A DNA stretch of 64,000 nt from Aquila chrysaetos chrysaetos (GCF_900496995.4 NC_044006.1:44744120-44808119); one strand, 5' to 3'; positions 41,801 to 53,004 are shown, counted from the stretch's first letter. Numbers and translations: made by a program. The notes: generated by a model from the letters alone, not told the origin.

Positions 41801-44800
41801 CCCCAGGTCTTTTTCCGTGGGGCTGCTCTCCAGCCTCTTGTCCCTCAATATTTATGTATAACCAGGATTACCTCATCCTAGGTGCAGAATCCAGCACTTG
41901 CTCTTGTTACATTTCATATCATTGGTGATTGCCCAGCTCTCTAGTCTATCTAGATCTTTCTGTAAGGCCTCTCTACCCTCGAGGGAGTCCACAGCTCCTC
42001 CTAATTTAGTATCATCGGCAAATTTACTTAATGTACATTCATCTCCTGCATCCAGGTCTTTACTCCAGGTAGTCCCTCAGATACTTTAACAACTATGGAA
42101 TACAGTAGTCACCCCTTGTTTTTGAGGGGCCAGTACCTTAGGGATGGCTGATAGCTCATTCACTATTCTTTGGATTTCAACTGGGAAATACATTAGGTAA
42201 TATATATGTATATGGCACTACATAAATGTAGTTTGGAAGGGTGTGTGTCCTGTCCTTGAAAAACAGTAAAGAACAGCAGAACTACCCGAACTGGTAGGTT
42301 CTAATGCTGAGTGAATCTGTAATTTACTTGTTGCTCCTTTGGTCACTTGCAAGGTTAATATAACTTGTTCATTGCATTCCCTTCTGGCTAGCAAAGACTG
42401 TACAATGGAAATAGTGTGATGGGTTGACCCTGGCTGGTTGCCAGGTGCCCACCAAAGCCGTTCTATCACTCCCCCTCCTCAACTGGACAGGGGAGAGAAA
42501 ATATAACAAAGAGCTTGTGGGTCGAGATAAGGACAGGAGAGATCACTCACCACTTACTGTCACAGGCAAAACAGACTCAACTTGGGGAAAATTAACTCAC
42601 TTTATTACAAATCAACCAGAGTAGGGTAATGAGAAAGAAAACCGAATCTCAGAACACCTTCCCTCCACCCCTCCCTTCTTCCCGGGCACAACTTTACTCC
42701 CGGCTTCTCTACCAACCCCCCCCAGCGGCACAGGGGGACGGGGAATGGGGTTTACGGTCAGTTCATCACACGTTGTTTTCTGCCGCTTCATCCTCCTCAG
42801 GGGGAGGACTCATCACACTCTTCCCTGCTCCAGCGTGGGGTCCCACCCACGGGAGACAGTCCTCCACGAACTTCTCCAACGTGGGCCCTTCCCACGGGCT
42901 GCAGTTCTTCACGAACTGCTCCAGCATGGGTCCTTTCCACGGTGTGCAGTCCTTCAGGAGCACACTGCTCCAGCGTGGGTCCCCCACGGGGTCACAAGTC
43001 CTGCCAGAAAACCTGCTCCAGCATGGACTGCTCTCTCCACAGATCCGCAGGTCCTGCCAGGAACCTGCTCCAGCGCAGGGTTCCCACGGGGTCACAGCCT
43101 CCTTCGGGAACCCACCTGCTCCAGCGTGGGGTCCTCCACGGGCTACAGGTGGATATCTGCTCCACCGTGGACCTCCATGGACTGCAGGGGGACAGCCTGC
43201 CTCACCATGGTCTTCCCCACGGGCTGCAGGGGAATCTCTGCTCCGGCGCCTGGAGCATCTCCTCCCCCTCCTTCTTCACTGACCTTGGTGTCCGCAGGGT
43301 TGTTTCTCTTACATGTTCTCACTCCTCTCTCCGGCTGCCGAATCTGCCTGTCCCAACCTTTTTTTCCTTCTTAAAAATGTTATCACAGAGGCGTTACCAC
43401 TATCACTGATTGGCTCGGCCTTGGCCAGCGGCGGGTCCGTCTTAGAGCCGGCTGGTATTGGCTCTCTCTCTCGAACATAGGGGAAGCTTCCAGCAACTTC
43501 TTACAGAAGCCACCCCTGTAACACCCCCCCTGCTACCAAAACCTTGCCACACAAAACCAATACAAATAGAAAGTCTTCTTCAATTGAAATCAATGGTAAA
43601 AAAATCCATTGACTCTAATAAGAGCAGAATTAGAGCATTCTTGAAAAAAATGGGTGACCTATTCTTTCAGCTTTGAAGGTATATTATCAAACCCCCAGCT
43701 TTTTAAACTAGCTAACATACACTTGTTACAAGTTGAAACTATCTTTGATGGTATCTTCCAGATTCTTTCTGTAAGCTTTCCAGAACTCATGAATTTTTCT
43801 TTATACAAAATTTTCCTTTCAATTCTATTCAAACATTACAGAGAGAAATTATATTATTAATCTCCTTTATCAAATATTACTGAATAGAACTTAATTACAG
43901 TGATTCTTTTTTTGAGGTTTCTGCATTAATTTTGAGAAATACAAAACACTACATGTGAAGATCTGAAGCATGCCTTCAGCCGAAGGCAATCTGCAATGAC
44001 AGGACTGGGAGTGAAATTCCAAAACTTCACAGAAAGCCTGAGTAAAAACTTAAAAGGCAGGTGTGTGAGTTCTGAGCTGCAATCTCCTCTGCCTGTGGGA
44101 AAGGGGCAGAAGGAGCCCTACCCATTGGTTTTTCGATTGTTATTCCAATGGGTGAGCTCTAGTAGCAATTACCAGTTGTATGTCTTAGTATGTCATGAGC
44201 CATTCAGCTCCATGGTCTACATGACCCAGCCCCTTCCATAATCAGATTGGTATTAAGTCCACATCCCATGCTTAGTGTAGAGGTTAACACAGACCCTGAA
44301 TGCTGTATAGAAACTAGGGTGGGTTTTTTGTTTGGTTTGGGTCTTTTTTTTTCCATTTCTTATGTAACAGCCAGGTCTGTTCTGTGATTTAATCCTAAAT
44401 CAAGGTCAAGCAGAGCCTTTTGCTAGGAATACCATCTCAGTGCAAAAAGGATGTGGAAAAATCCAGTTTAAAACCTACTGAATTACTTCCCAATAGGAGT
44501 GTAGGGTTAGCTTTACTGAAAATAAGCAGCATAGATTTCTTAATAAAGGAGTTTATGAGGTATGGGAGGTATCAAAGAAATCTTTTGATAGTATTACAAA
44601 CACCTGGAGAAAGCTCTATTGCTTTCATACAACTGTTGTAGTTCCTACCATGACTGCTCCCTCAGGGACTATTCACCATTTCCCTGGTTCAACTTTTTTG
44701 TAGGAGAAAAGAGAGACATCAGAGAACATCATCAGTCTTTGATGCAGGTCACTAAAAAGCATCAACATCTATTCATATCAGCTGGTAGGGGGTGTTCCTG

Positions 44801-47800
44801 GTGTTGTTAATTAGTTGTTACCTAATGCATGATGTGACAATTAGCAGATCAGTTTGTGAAAGGGAACTAAATGAAAAAAGTACAGATACCTTCATGGGCT
44901 CTCTTGCAAAGCGGGCTATCTAGAATCTGAAACAGATTTTCCTGCATGCTCAGTGTAGCCACACCAACAGATGTGCTTGTATTTACACCTGCACCCACAG
45001 AGGTGACTGAATTGCATTCTTGCCCAGAGTTCCACTGTCTTGAGGACAGCAATCCATGTATGATCCCTCAGTGGTTCAGAGAGTAGGATCAGGGCATTAA
45101 GTACCTCAGCTATGCTTGAAAGTAGATGATTTGGACCACTGACTACTACCTTGCTAAATTTTTCTGAGGAAAAAAAGTAAAAAGGCCTCTTTTGCTTTCA
45201 ACATTAGGGGTTTTTTTTTTTCATGTTTTGTTTACCCAAGCTATGCTTAAAATTTTGTTTACCCAAGCAGCTTAAAAGTAGGATTATTTATTTTTTCTTT
45301 TTTTTATGAGTAGTCATCCTCAGTCTGACCTCTCATTCCAGTTTCTTCTTCTTGGATAAGCGTGCTTATGGTTGAGTTATAACTTCCTGAAAGATAAGGT
45401 CTGTGATAAAAATGATGACAATTGTAACCATTGCCTAACCTACTGTTGTGGTCACAACTACAGCAACACAGCAGGATTTAAACTTGAGACCTTAAATGAT
45501 GAAATAATTGTGGGGTTTTTTTTTCTTTGCAGTTTCTGCTTTGTGGCATATGTGGAATATTGTGCGCCAAAAAGAAATCTGGACTTGTTGTAAGTTTTTC
45601 CACTGCATATATAATACATAAGTATTGGAAAGGCATACTTACCCAACTTAAACTCCTTACTGGGGTCTTTCTGTGTCCAAGTGTTTCTGATAAAAAGTCA
45701 GTAAAAATTATTGCAAGTCAGCAGTCCAAAAAAGCAATCAGCACTTTGGGTTAATCAAGTAAAACAAGGCAGCTCTGAAATGGCCTACTTAGGTCATATC
45801 TATTTAAGCCATGCATCCTTATTCATCCCTGCCTGGATAAATTTGGATGGAAAACCTCCTGACACAAATTTATGCCAAGTCAATAAAAAGTTCCCCAATA
45901 ATGTCACTGGATTGTGTCTTCTCTCCTTCAAAAACAAACACTGGGCTCCCATGTCAATGAGGCTGCTGACCAAGTTTGATTCTAGATATCATAGCTGTTC
46001 ACTGTTTTAATAAGTTCTTTTTGCAATCAGAATCACGTATAAGCCAGTTTTAAAGTGATGGTGGATATTTTCTGTCTCTTCTAAGAATCAGAAGTACAGC
46101 CATTTTTCTGACTGCAGCAAAATGCTGTTATTACTACTCAAGTCGTAGCAGAACTTCATGTTCAAGACATGATCCAATTGTAAGTGATAATGTCTGGCTT
46201 AATTTTCTGTCAGCTTGATTATTCTGCCATATACAGATGGGAAGTCACATAAGTGTGAAGGGACTCAAGATTTCTCTCAGATTATTGTTGAATATCAATG
46301 AGTTATCCTAAACCCTGTTACAATTAGAGTCTCATTTCTTAAAGCATATGGACCATAATCAGTTTCTAAAAGTTGTCTGTTCTGGTGGTCTCATAGAACA
46401 GTCAGCTCCCAGTGGACTGCATCATATAGCCTGAATGCCACATTCCTGATGATGAAATTCTCATCATGTGTACAGAAGTGGTCTGTAAGGCTCCATAAAT
46501 TGTTTTTACCACAGTAGATAAGTACTTATGCAAAGCCGTATTGAGTAACATCAAAGGCCCATCTAGGTCAACATCTGACAGACCAGCAGTATCAAGGGAA
46601 GTGAATAAGACAATAATTTAGCAGTGTCTTCATAATAATGTCTTTTGCCCTGGAGTCATTTGTGGCTCAAGGACATCCTGAATCGGGGCGGCATCTTTGT
46701 GATTAAACTGATAGGAGGTCTTTAAATGTCTCATCAATTGCAGCCTGTTTCACATCCTTCTTAAGTTCCCAGAAATATTTTAACCAAGTTAATAACAAAC
46801 AAACAAACAAACATATAGTCACCACACTGACCTGTAGAGCTGCATCACAGATTTCTTTGTTGTTTCTATTGCTTCTTTGTCCAGCGCATTCACGTTGAAC
46901 ACTTTCGAAGTCCCCACAAAAGCTGTAGAATGCCTCCAAACTGCTGTCTGACTGAACAAACTAGAATTGAACAGGAGACAGAGTCAGAGGGCACACAAAG
47001 CAAGAGAGATTCACTGCAAATATGAGGCGTTCACTCCTGAGGAGTGGTGAGAAACTGCACAATAGAAATTTACAACATATACTGTCATGTTACTGGTTTA
47101 AGTAAAATGCTGCAAATCAGAAGATTTGTGTCCTAGTAGTTCTTCCATTGACTAGCTTTTAACATGACCAACTCATTCTACCCAACTTGATCTTACATGC
47201 AACATCAGTCTCAACTCTTGTACACCAGAAGGTATTGTATTCCCTTGGAGCTCTGTGGGAGCTGAGAGAGTTAAAAATTAGTGTCTGTGCAGTGTTTTGT
47301 ATTCCATGATGCTATGGAAGCATTGAACTATGGTTAGTCTCATTTTTTATATGAATGAATCTGTCTCTGAAAGATGTTACTGTGACATAACCTCTCTTGT
47401 CTTTCCTGACAGATGATACTTTTTTCTGCCTGTTGCATCTGTGGACTAATCGGAGGAATCTTAAATTTTCAATTTCTTCGTGCTCTGACAAAGAAGTCGT
47501 CTGCCCTCTATTCTTTGCATCTTGCCTCCATGTCTCTTGCATGCATTGGAATTGGTGGTTGCACCCTTTCTTCATGGCTCACTTGTCGGCTAGCCAGCTA
47601 TGAACAAAGGCGAATGTTCTCAGAAAGAGAACATTCATTGCATCACTCCCATGAAATGGCAGAAAAAGTGAGTTGTGTGTCCTCCCTTATTTGTTCTGCT
47701 TCTCCTAAAATGCTACTGTATGTGTTAATGTTTACAGTTGGCAAGAGATGTATTCAGTTTTCAGTTTTATATGAGAAAGAGCTTCTGGGAAATGAAATGC

Positions 47801-50800
47801 TGCCATTCTGTGTACGCTTTATTATGTTGCATTATATTGAGCTATTTTTAGGTACTGTATATTTGCAGTACATCCATTTCAATGAAGTACATCCATTTTC
47901 AACATAATTCCATTGTATAGCTATTCAAGGGCTTAGCTGCTAAATATAGCACTTCATAAATAATTGGAAGCCTTATTAATATGGATTATCATGTATTGTA
48001 CTATGAAAAGGCACAGAATGCTTTCTGTAACCACATCATTGCATGCTTCCAGGATTTAATCAATTTCTTCCTCTCCCAAGTACTCAGCTTATAAAGTAGG
48101 TTATTTAAACACAAAAGCCACAGTTCACAAACCTAGATGACTAAACCTAAGCACCTAAGGCCATATTTAGACACCTAAATGAAACTGGTCTGATTTGCTG
48201 CAGCACTGAGCATTTACTGCCTTTCTCTGTTAAAAGGAAGCTTAACAAGGCATCTAGGTCTATGTTTAGGTGCCGAAACTTAAGCTCTTGCAGTTGAGCA
48301 CATAGGACCAAAAGAATTAATTGAATAGAATTCTTGAAATCAGCATGGGATTTACAGATCTGATTAACATTTGAGGAGTAAAATGTTCACTGACATCCTG
48401 CGCTTTACATTTGGACTTCATACCCAATGTCTTTCATTTGAGAAATTAGTAGAGAAAGGAACAAAAGTCAAGTGGACTGCCCATCTAAAGCTCCATGTGC
48501 AAGTTTTGCATTACAACTGTAAAAGTTCAACGGTCTGTACCATATCTACTGAGACCTCTGAACAGCAGAGCGAGGATTAATTCACTCAGACTGTAGAATG
48601 TTTTCAGATTCCCTGACAAAACATGATATAGCAGTTAATTGTCCATTAAGTAAAAATTACTTGTCACTATTCTTTAGTTTCTTAACTGAGATGAGACTCC
48701 AAGTAGAAATATAGACTGAATTCACCTTAGACTATGTTTGAAATGTGTTTTAAAAAGTTAAATAGTACAGGTTACAACAGTAACATGAAGCAGGGTGATA
48801 AAATCAAGAGAAGAGATACATTTCTCCCTCTCATTTTAAAATGAAGCTGAATTCTGATGAGCTATGTAGGCAAGTATGAGCATGGTCTTGCAGATGATAG
48901 GCTAGATCTTGCCTGTCAAAGAGGCTCTTGCCTCATCAAGGACAAAGATGAAGCCCCTTTGAGAGAAGAAGAGATGGCCTGGGAAGGAAAACTTTTCAAA
49001 ATACAAACACCTGCCAACCCTATCAATTGGTTTGGGCTGAAGATGACCATGTGTAGCAGTAGTTCACTGCCTCCTTTCCTGGCCTGTTGACCTACTGAGC
49101 TTTTAGAGACTTAGCAGTGAGGACTGTCAGATGCCCACTTATCTTGGGTGAGGGGCCAAGATGCATGTGCAGAGCAACCCTATTGCACATGCTCAGCGAA
49201 TGTGGGATGTGCCCCACCGATGGTGGACTCCCTGCATGTGTGTTGTAGAATCAAGTATGCATGCATAGATGGTCTGATCTGGGACTTCTTAGACCTACAG
49301 CCTGTGGACTGCCTTCTGCTGGCAGGTTTGAGTACATTAGCTCAAGGCATGCCCCTAAAAAATAATGAAGGCTACTGAAAAACTTACATTAAATTAGGCC
49401 CTGATTTAGAAAATAGCTTTAAAGTGTTTCATATATAAGACTATTTTGTATATTTATACTGATATACAGTAATATAGACATGTACTGCATGTGCATTTTT
49501 GTGCTATATTTATTGTATAATTGTTATATTTATATTAGAGATTGAGGGGTATTGAAATAACCGACCTGCCCAGCTGCCCGGTGGTTCCCCCGACACCAGA
49601 GTTACCTCCAAGGTACGCTGAACACTAGGGAGCTACCATGTTGTTATGTCACTTCAGGAAGGGCCACCTCTAAGAGGAAGTCATAGTTTCAGCTAATCAA
49701 AGTTGGCTGATGCTGTGATGTCACTCTGAGTCAGGAATGGTGCTTCCAGGTAGTGACATAATTCTACGTGGTGAACGCTGCAATCTGGAAGTAAGTTGAG
49801 TATTTAAAATATTCACCCTAGTTATAGACATCCAAATGCTCCTATTTGGATGTTGCCACCATTGACTCACTCTGCTTCTAATCTGTGTGCTCCTTCATTT
49901 CTTGAATTCAGCAACATTTTTTTATTTATTAATACTTTTATTTTTGAAAATAGAAATATTGGGGAAAATAAATGGTTTTCAATATTTTCTGAAACTATGA
50001 TGATATTCTAATAGCTGATGTCTGCAGTGATTCAAGTGATAAAGCTGACAAAAGGAAATTTACACTCACTCATGAGTAGCCTTCTGACAGTGGTTGACTG
50101 ATAGTTAATATTAAACGTCTTTAGTATTCTTGGTCCCTTTCCCAGCTGACTGATATCTTCAGCGTAGATCCAACAAAGGGTTTAGGCACCTACAAACAGG
50201 CAAAATGTAGTGCTTTGTTTCAGAGCAGACAACCCCCAAACTGGGATCCAGAGTCCAGTGTTAGGCATGCCTGTTCCTCCTCAGTATATGAGGAGAATAA
50301 GGCACCATACAAAAGCATCCAACACCATCACCTGCCAAATGGATAGTAGAAAATGCTCAAAATTCAGTAAGTTTACAGACCTTATTTTCTCTGAAGCTCA
50401 CGCTCGATTCAGGAGTATTAATTGGCAAGGCTACTTGGTTTGGTGGCTCTAAGTTTACTTTGTAGAGAGAAATAGGATATCCTTCCTTTGAAAAACTGTG
50501 CAGGGAACAATTGTCTTGTGATCTACTTTAAAATGTAGCTGGTAACACCTGAGAGAGGAGGCATTCTGAGTTCTGGTCTCTGCCTTGCAAACTATTTATA
50601 AATCAAATATTGTGGATTAAAAGAAGAGAGAGAAAGAGTCAGACTAGGAATAAAGACCAGGTCCCAGAATTTTCTTCTCTTTACCAAGAATGTCAGCTAC
50701 TATGTTATAGAGTCAGGCTCACTCTTTCTGTCTTTCTCTATCTAGCCCAATGAATCTTCCTTTACTTTCTTCATAGAAATTTCCACAAGAAGGGGGACAA

Positions 50801-51949
50801 ACAAATCCCTTTCCTTCCACATTTTCTCCAAAGTGTAACTAGGGGGTAGAAGAGATGAATTTAATCTTTCCATGCAGAGAAAAGCTTCTGGTTCTTCTGC
50901 AAATATTTTAGAACTAGCCTAACAGTGGCACCTCTACCTGAATTTTAAAAAGAATAGCCCAAACTCCTTTTTTATGTGTGCCCATTCCTCTTGGCATAGC
51001 TGGATATTCTCTGGGATCTGTCATTGGACATAAGCAGCAGGTCACTTCACTTCTGCATCTGGATTCAATTTGGTATGAAATAGGCCTAGGACTGCTCAGA
51101 ATAAGGCCATTCTGAGCATAAACTCTATGTGGCTTTGCAGCCTTGAAGGTCAGAGAACTGCTTAATTAATGTAGCCATCTCCAGGTTTAGACAGCTGCTA
51201 AGTAGGTATAGTTTGGATTGCAATTTGAGAATTAGAAAATCTAACTCCAAACAAATCTTGGTTTAGGTACTTTAGGATTCTGACTCATGATCAGGTCAGT
51301 TTACTCCAGGATGACTCATCTGCCACTTGAGTAGCAATTGCTGAACTGCTAAAAACTGGCATATTAAGGGAAAACCAAAATCAGTCCCATCCCAAGGCAA
51401 GCAGTCAAAACCCTTACATTCTGTTTGGATCTAGGCCTACTTCCCAAATGTCTATTCCAGCTAGCAACAAATGGCATCTGTTTGTAGCATGTCAGCACAG
51501 AAAAAAGTTTGAATGGAAACAAAGATTTAATTACCATCTTGTTCCTTTGTAGATTACCACACAAGCTTGAGTTGATGCACTTTCAAAGGACAATGTCACA
51601 AAACTTGCATAGATGCCATCAATGCTATATATGTTGTCTGAGAGTGTTGTCCAACTCAATCAGTATCAATGAGTCTATCAGCTTTCAAATGTACTTAATT
51701 TACATAGGAAGAAATGTGATTTCTTTTTTTTTAGTGAGGTTTATCAAGCCAAATAAAAAATGTAAAGTTTTTCTGAATGTTTGAAATTCAGAGTTTGTTA
51801 AATTTTTATTACAACCTTAGTTAACTGAATTTCAAATACCATAAAATAATTGTAATTTTAATCAGTGTTTTCTATTCTTGTTCTAGGAAATGACAGACAA
51901 CCTAAGCAATGGTGGCCCACACCTGATTTATAATGGAAGTGTATATTAA
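32682..51949 (+). CDS. TMEM196: TMEM196, transmembrane protein 196, complete spliced gene (4 coding exons)
   Basis: The coding sequence joins 32682-32846, 45533-45589, 47413-47667 and 51887-51949, giving 179 residues plus a TAA stop. All three introns are phase 0 with GT donors and AG acceptors. I recognise the product from the vertebrate TMEM196 sequence, which has about the same length. Predicted membrane segments are about residues 7-36, 53-67, 73-96 and 107-131. The KKK at 68-70 between segments 2 and 3 and the Arg-rich tail (from R133) suggest that both termini are cytosolic. The tail is hydrophilic, with a His-rich stretch near 148-154. There is no cleaved signal peptide or enzyme motif. 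The biochemical role is not established; the human gene has been reported as a methylation-silenced tumour suppressor in lung cancer. Introns are 12,686, 1,823 and 4,219 bp. No frameshift or internal stop is present, so the gene looks functional. Confidence 0.95.
32912..33018 (+). repeat. (CCCTT)n pentanucleotide microsatellite in intron 1
   Basis: About 21 copies of a CCCTT/TTCCC unit are present, with one slip (CCTTT) near 32982. The tract is pure pyrimidine on the + strand and begins 66 bp after exon 1. Open frames across it on both strands are repeat artefacts. Confidence 0.97.
35936..35960. repeat. (AAAT)n microsatellite
   Basis: About six tetranucleotide units lie in intron 1. Confidence 0.9.
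36353..36369. repeat. (CA)n microsatellite
   Basis: Eight and a half CA units lie in intron 1. Confidence 0.9.
37148..37412 (+). repeat. Tandem duplication, 133-bp period, two diverged copies
   Basis: TCTGTACCTATAGATGAGGG at 37148 recurs as TCTGTACCTATGGATGAGGG at 37281. The match continues through CTTCTTGCCTTGC, CCAGCTGAGAAGTCTTTCA and ATCATTCAGAC..TCCAGAAG in both copies. The 133-bp period is not a multiple of three, so the duplicated peptide-like frame shifts between copies, which argues against coding. Confidence 0.9.
40965..40996. repeat. (GAATA)n microsatellite
   Basis: About six AGAAT units with one substitution (GAACA) lie about 140 bp before the CR1. Confidence 0.9.
41133..42080 (-). 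mobile_element. CR1 LINE, 5'-truncated, minus strand, in intron 1
   Basis: The + strand begins with TATCATAGAATCATAGAATA, the complement of the CR1 tail, followed by the CR1 3' UTR. A 189-codon minus-strand frame at 41279-41848 covers the C-terminal part of ORF2: [55 protein letters not shown] and [15 protein letters not shown]. This long open frame and clear motifs suggest a younger copy than that at 7787. It lacks the N-terminal two-thirds and is inactive. The 5' limit is approximate. Confidence 0.93.
42415..43564 (-). mobile_element. Solo LTR, ERVL type, 1150 bp, target duplication AATAG, in intron 1
   Basis: The element runs from TGTGATGGGTTGACCCTGG to CCAATACA and is flanked by AATAG at 42410-42414 and 43565-43569. 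Read on the minus strand it starts TGTATTGGTTTTGTGTGG and ends CAACCCATCACA. The polyadenylation signal is AATAAA (complement at 42601-42606). A GCTCCAGCGTGGG minisatellite occupies about 42830-43250. The 217- and 209-codon + strand frames across it (42629-43374) are minisatellite artefacts. It has no internal viral genes. It is the same family as 1-763. Confidence 0.9.
43583..43633. repeat. Ancient palindromic repeat fragment next to the LTR
   Basis: GAAATCAATGG and CCATTGACTC lie in inverse order around a short A-rich spacer, then AGAGCAGAATTAG. This resembles the fragment at 17629-17692. The LTR seems to have inserted beside it. Confidence 0.35.
45226..45277 (+). repeat. 27-bp tandem duplication upstream of exon 2
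   Basis: TTTTGTTTACCCAAGC occurs at 45226 and again at 45253, each followed by a GCTTAAAA-like segment. Confidence 0.85.
45533..45589 (+). CDS. TMEM196: TMEM196 coding exon 2 (residues 56-74)
   Basis: This 57-bp exon begins right after a T-rich tract ending in tttgcag and ends at the donor gtaagt (45590). It reads [19 protein letters not shown]. It completes the second membrane segment and supplies the basic KKK that marks the cytosolic turn. It is phase 0 on both sides, so skipping it would keep the frame but remove most of membrane segment 2. Confidence 0.95.
45590..47412 (+). other. TMEM196: TMEM196 intron 2
   Basis: This is an 1,823-bp intron with donor gtaagt and acceptor gacag. It is AT-rich. 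The only structure I see is an (AAAC)n run at 46795-46813. Confidence 0.9.
46795..46813. repeat. (AAAC)n microsatellite in intron 2
   Basis: Four to five AAAC units are present. Confidence 0.85.
47413..47667 (+). CDS. TMEM196: TMEM196 coding exon 3 (residues 75-159)
   Basis: This 255-bp exon lies between the acceptor ttcctgacag and the donor gtgagt (47668). It encodes membrane segment 3 (starting [11 protein letters not shown]), a short loop [11 protein letters not shown], membrane segment 4 ([16 protein letters not shown]) and the start of the cytosolic tail up to EMAEK. The region is rich in Cys and Gly. It is the largest coding exon and keeps a clean frame. The open frame runs past the donor to 47907, but the family alignment places the exon end at the gtgagt donor. 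Confidence 0.95.
47668..51886 (+). other. TMEM196: TMEM196 intron 3
   Basis: This is a 4,219-bp intron with donor gtgagt and acceptor ttctag. It carries a possible ancient repeat at about 48130-48290 (CACCTAA / TTAGGTGCC motifs in inverted order) and an inverted-repeat element at 49636-49771. The rest is unremarkable AT-rich DNA. Confidence 0.9.
49636..49771. repeat. Inverted-repeat element in intron 3
   Basis: The arm CCATGTTGTTATGTCACTTC (49636-49661 in full) pairs with 49743-49771, whose complement reads alike with a few changes; the shared core is AGTGACATAA / TTATGTCACT. The ~81-bp centre is not obviously palindromic. The segment is richer in G+C than the intron around it. It may be an old MITE-like element; no family is recognised. 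Confidence 0.55.
51887..51949 (+). CDS. TMEM196: TMEM196 coding exon 4 and stop (residues 160-179)
   Basis: The acceptor is ttgttctag at 51886, after a pyrimidine-rich run. The exon encodes [20 protein letters not shown] and then TAA at 51947-51949. This matches the family C-terminus, with an (E)-(I/M)-TDN-SNGGP core. It is the end of the hydrophilic cytosolic tail. Two N-x-S sequons are present (N164, N175), but they are probably not used if the tail is cytosolic. Confidence 0.93.
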   Translation, partial: EMTDNLSNGGPHLIYNGSVY

Positions 51950-52745
51950 GAGATTTTAAAAAGTCATGGAAAGAAGAGGTTTTAGAATTTTCTTCAGGAA
52001 AAAAATAGACTCCAAGAAACTGAGAAAATGGAACTATCTTAGCTTTTATGGCTCAAATGTCACAACTGCAGAACAGCACAGTTGCATTTCCCTTTTAGAA
52101 ACACGTTCAAAACCTGTCTTCTAAACATTTTGCGGATATACAATATTTATTCACTTCCTGGCTACTCTCTTTTGGTTTTTTGTCTGAATAACTTTTCAGA
52201 ATTGTAATAGTATTTGAAATAGACTTCTCAAGACTCTTCTTCTCATGAAGATGCAAAACCCAGAAAAAAATAATTAAACTGGACCACATTTAGCCTGGTC
52301 ACAGGATTCCTAAAGAGAAGAGAAGAGGGCAGAGGAAGGATGGCTGAGGGGAATTTTTTTCTCCTCCCCACTTTTAGCAGCATCTGGTGTAATATGATGG
52401 CTTCAGTTCATGTGGCATGGTACCAGCAATGCATCTGCACAGTCCCCCTCCCTACACTGCGAATGCATCCAGCCTCAGTTTTCCCAGTAGATCGTATCAA
52501 AAGAGAGTGCAAATTACTCTTCCAAAAGGCTCCCATTTCACATTCAGAGTGTAAATGAACAGTGTGCTGAAAACAACACCAATGTCTTTGTTTTGAAAGA
52601 CAGAATGCTCAAAGAACGCCATAAATCAAAACCTCAACAATGCCTTGTTGTAAAGAAATTGTAAATATTTCCAATTTGTGAATGAAGTATATTTCGTAAT
52701 TTGTTCATAAAAGATGACAAATAAAATTAAATCTAAATCAGAGAT
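51950..52745 (+). other. TMEM196: TMEM196 3' UTR (probable)
   Basis: This is the AT-rich sequence between the TAA stop and the first AATAAA signal downstream. The true end could lie further 3' if other signals are used. The exact cleavage site is not visible. Confidence 0.55.
52720..52725 (+). terminator. TMEM196: Polyadenylation signal AATAAA for TMEM196
   Basis: An exact AATAAA lies 771 bp after the stop codon in an AT-rich context and is the nearest canonical signal that I see. Cleavage would be expected about 10-30 bp downstream. Confidence 0.5.
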
Positions 52746-52931
52746 TTTAGAGAGATATTTTGGAGTTTTTTCTTGTTAGAAAGATCTTGCAAAGCTGAAC
52801 CATCACGCTTGCAGTTTTGCACAACACATTGAAGGGTTCTTAAAGGGGTGAAGCAAGCTCAGAAAGAAGAAAAACGAATGCTGAACAGAGGCATGGTCTA
52901 GGTCAGAACACACTGGGAATTCTGCACACCC

Positions 52932-53004
52932 ACAATAGTTTGGGGTCTGTTAAAGTGGTGTGTATGTTAAGGCAGCAGTTTTAACTGACCCCAAACTTTA
53001 TTGT
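52932..53004 (+). ncRNA. Candidate pre-miRNA-like hairpin downstream of TMEM196
   Basis: The arm ACAATAGTTTGGGGTCTGTT (to 52954) pairs with 52980-53004. The stem is about 23 bp with one 2-nt bulge and one mismatch, closed by a ~25-nt loop. Total length is about 73 nt. It lies about 200 bp past the likely poly(A) site. It could be a miRNA precursor, or the remnant of a small inverted-repeat transposon. I cannot tell which without expression data. Confidence 0.3.

Larger units (their letters stand above)
32847..45532 (+). other. TMEM196: TMEM196 intron 1
   Basis: This is a 12,686-bp intron with donor gtacgt and acceptor tttgcag. It is AT-rich and without a coding exon that I can support. It contains the (CCCTT)n tract, (AAAT)n at 35936-35960, (CA)n at 36353-36369, the 133-bp tandem duplication at 37148-37412, the CR1 at 41133-42080, the solo LTR at 42415-43564 and a 27-bp duplication at 45226-45277. 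I see nothing specific in 33019-35930 or 37413-40960. Confidence 0.9.

Noticed and set aside
41279..41848. 189-codon minus-strand frame as a host gene
   Set aside because: It is the C-terminal fragment of CR1 ORF2 and is part of the retroelement.
42629..43409. 155- to 217-codon + strand frames
   Set aside because: They lie within the solo LTR and reflect its minisatellite; no known protein.
49990..50055. Box C/D snoRNA-like signals (ATGATGA at 49997, CTGA at 50015 and 50045) in intron 3
   Set aside because: There is no convincing terminal stem, the spacing is short, and the motifs are common by chance in AT-rich DNA.
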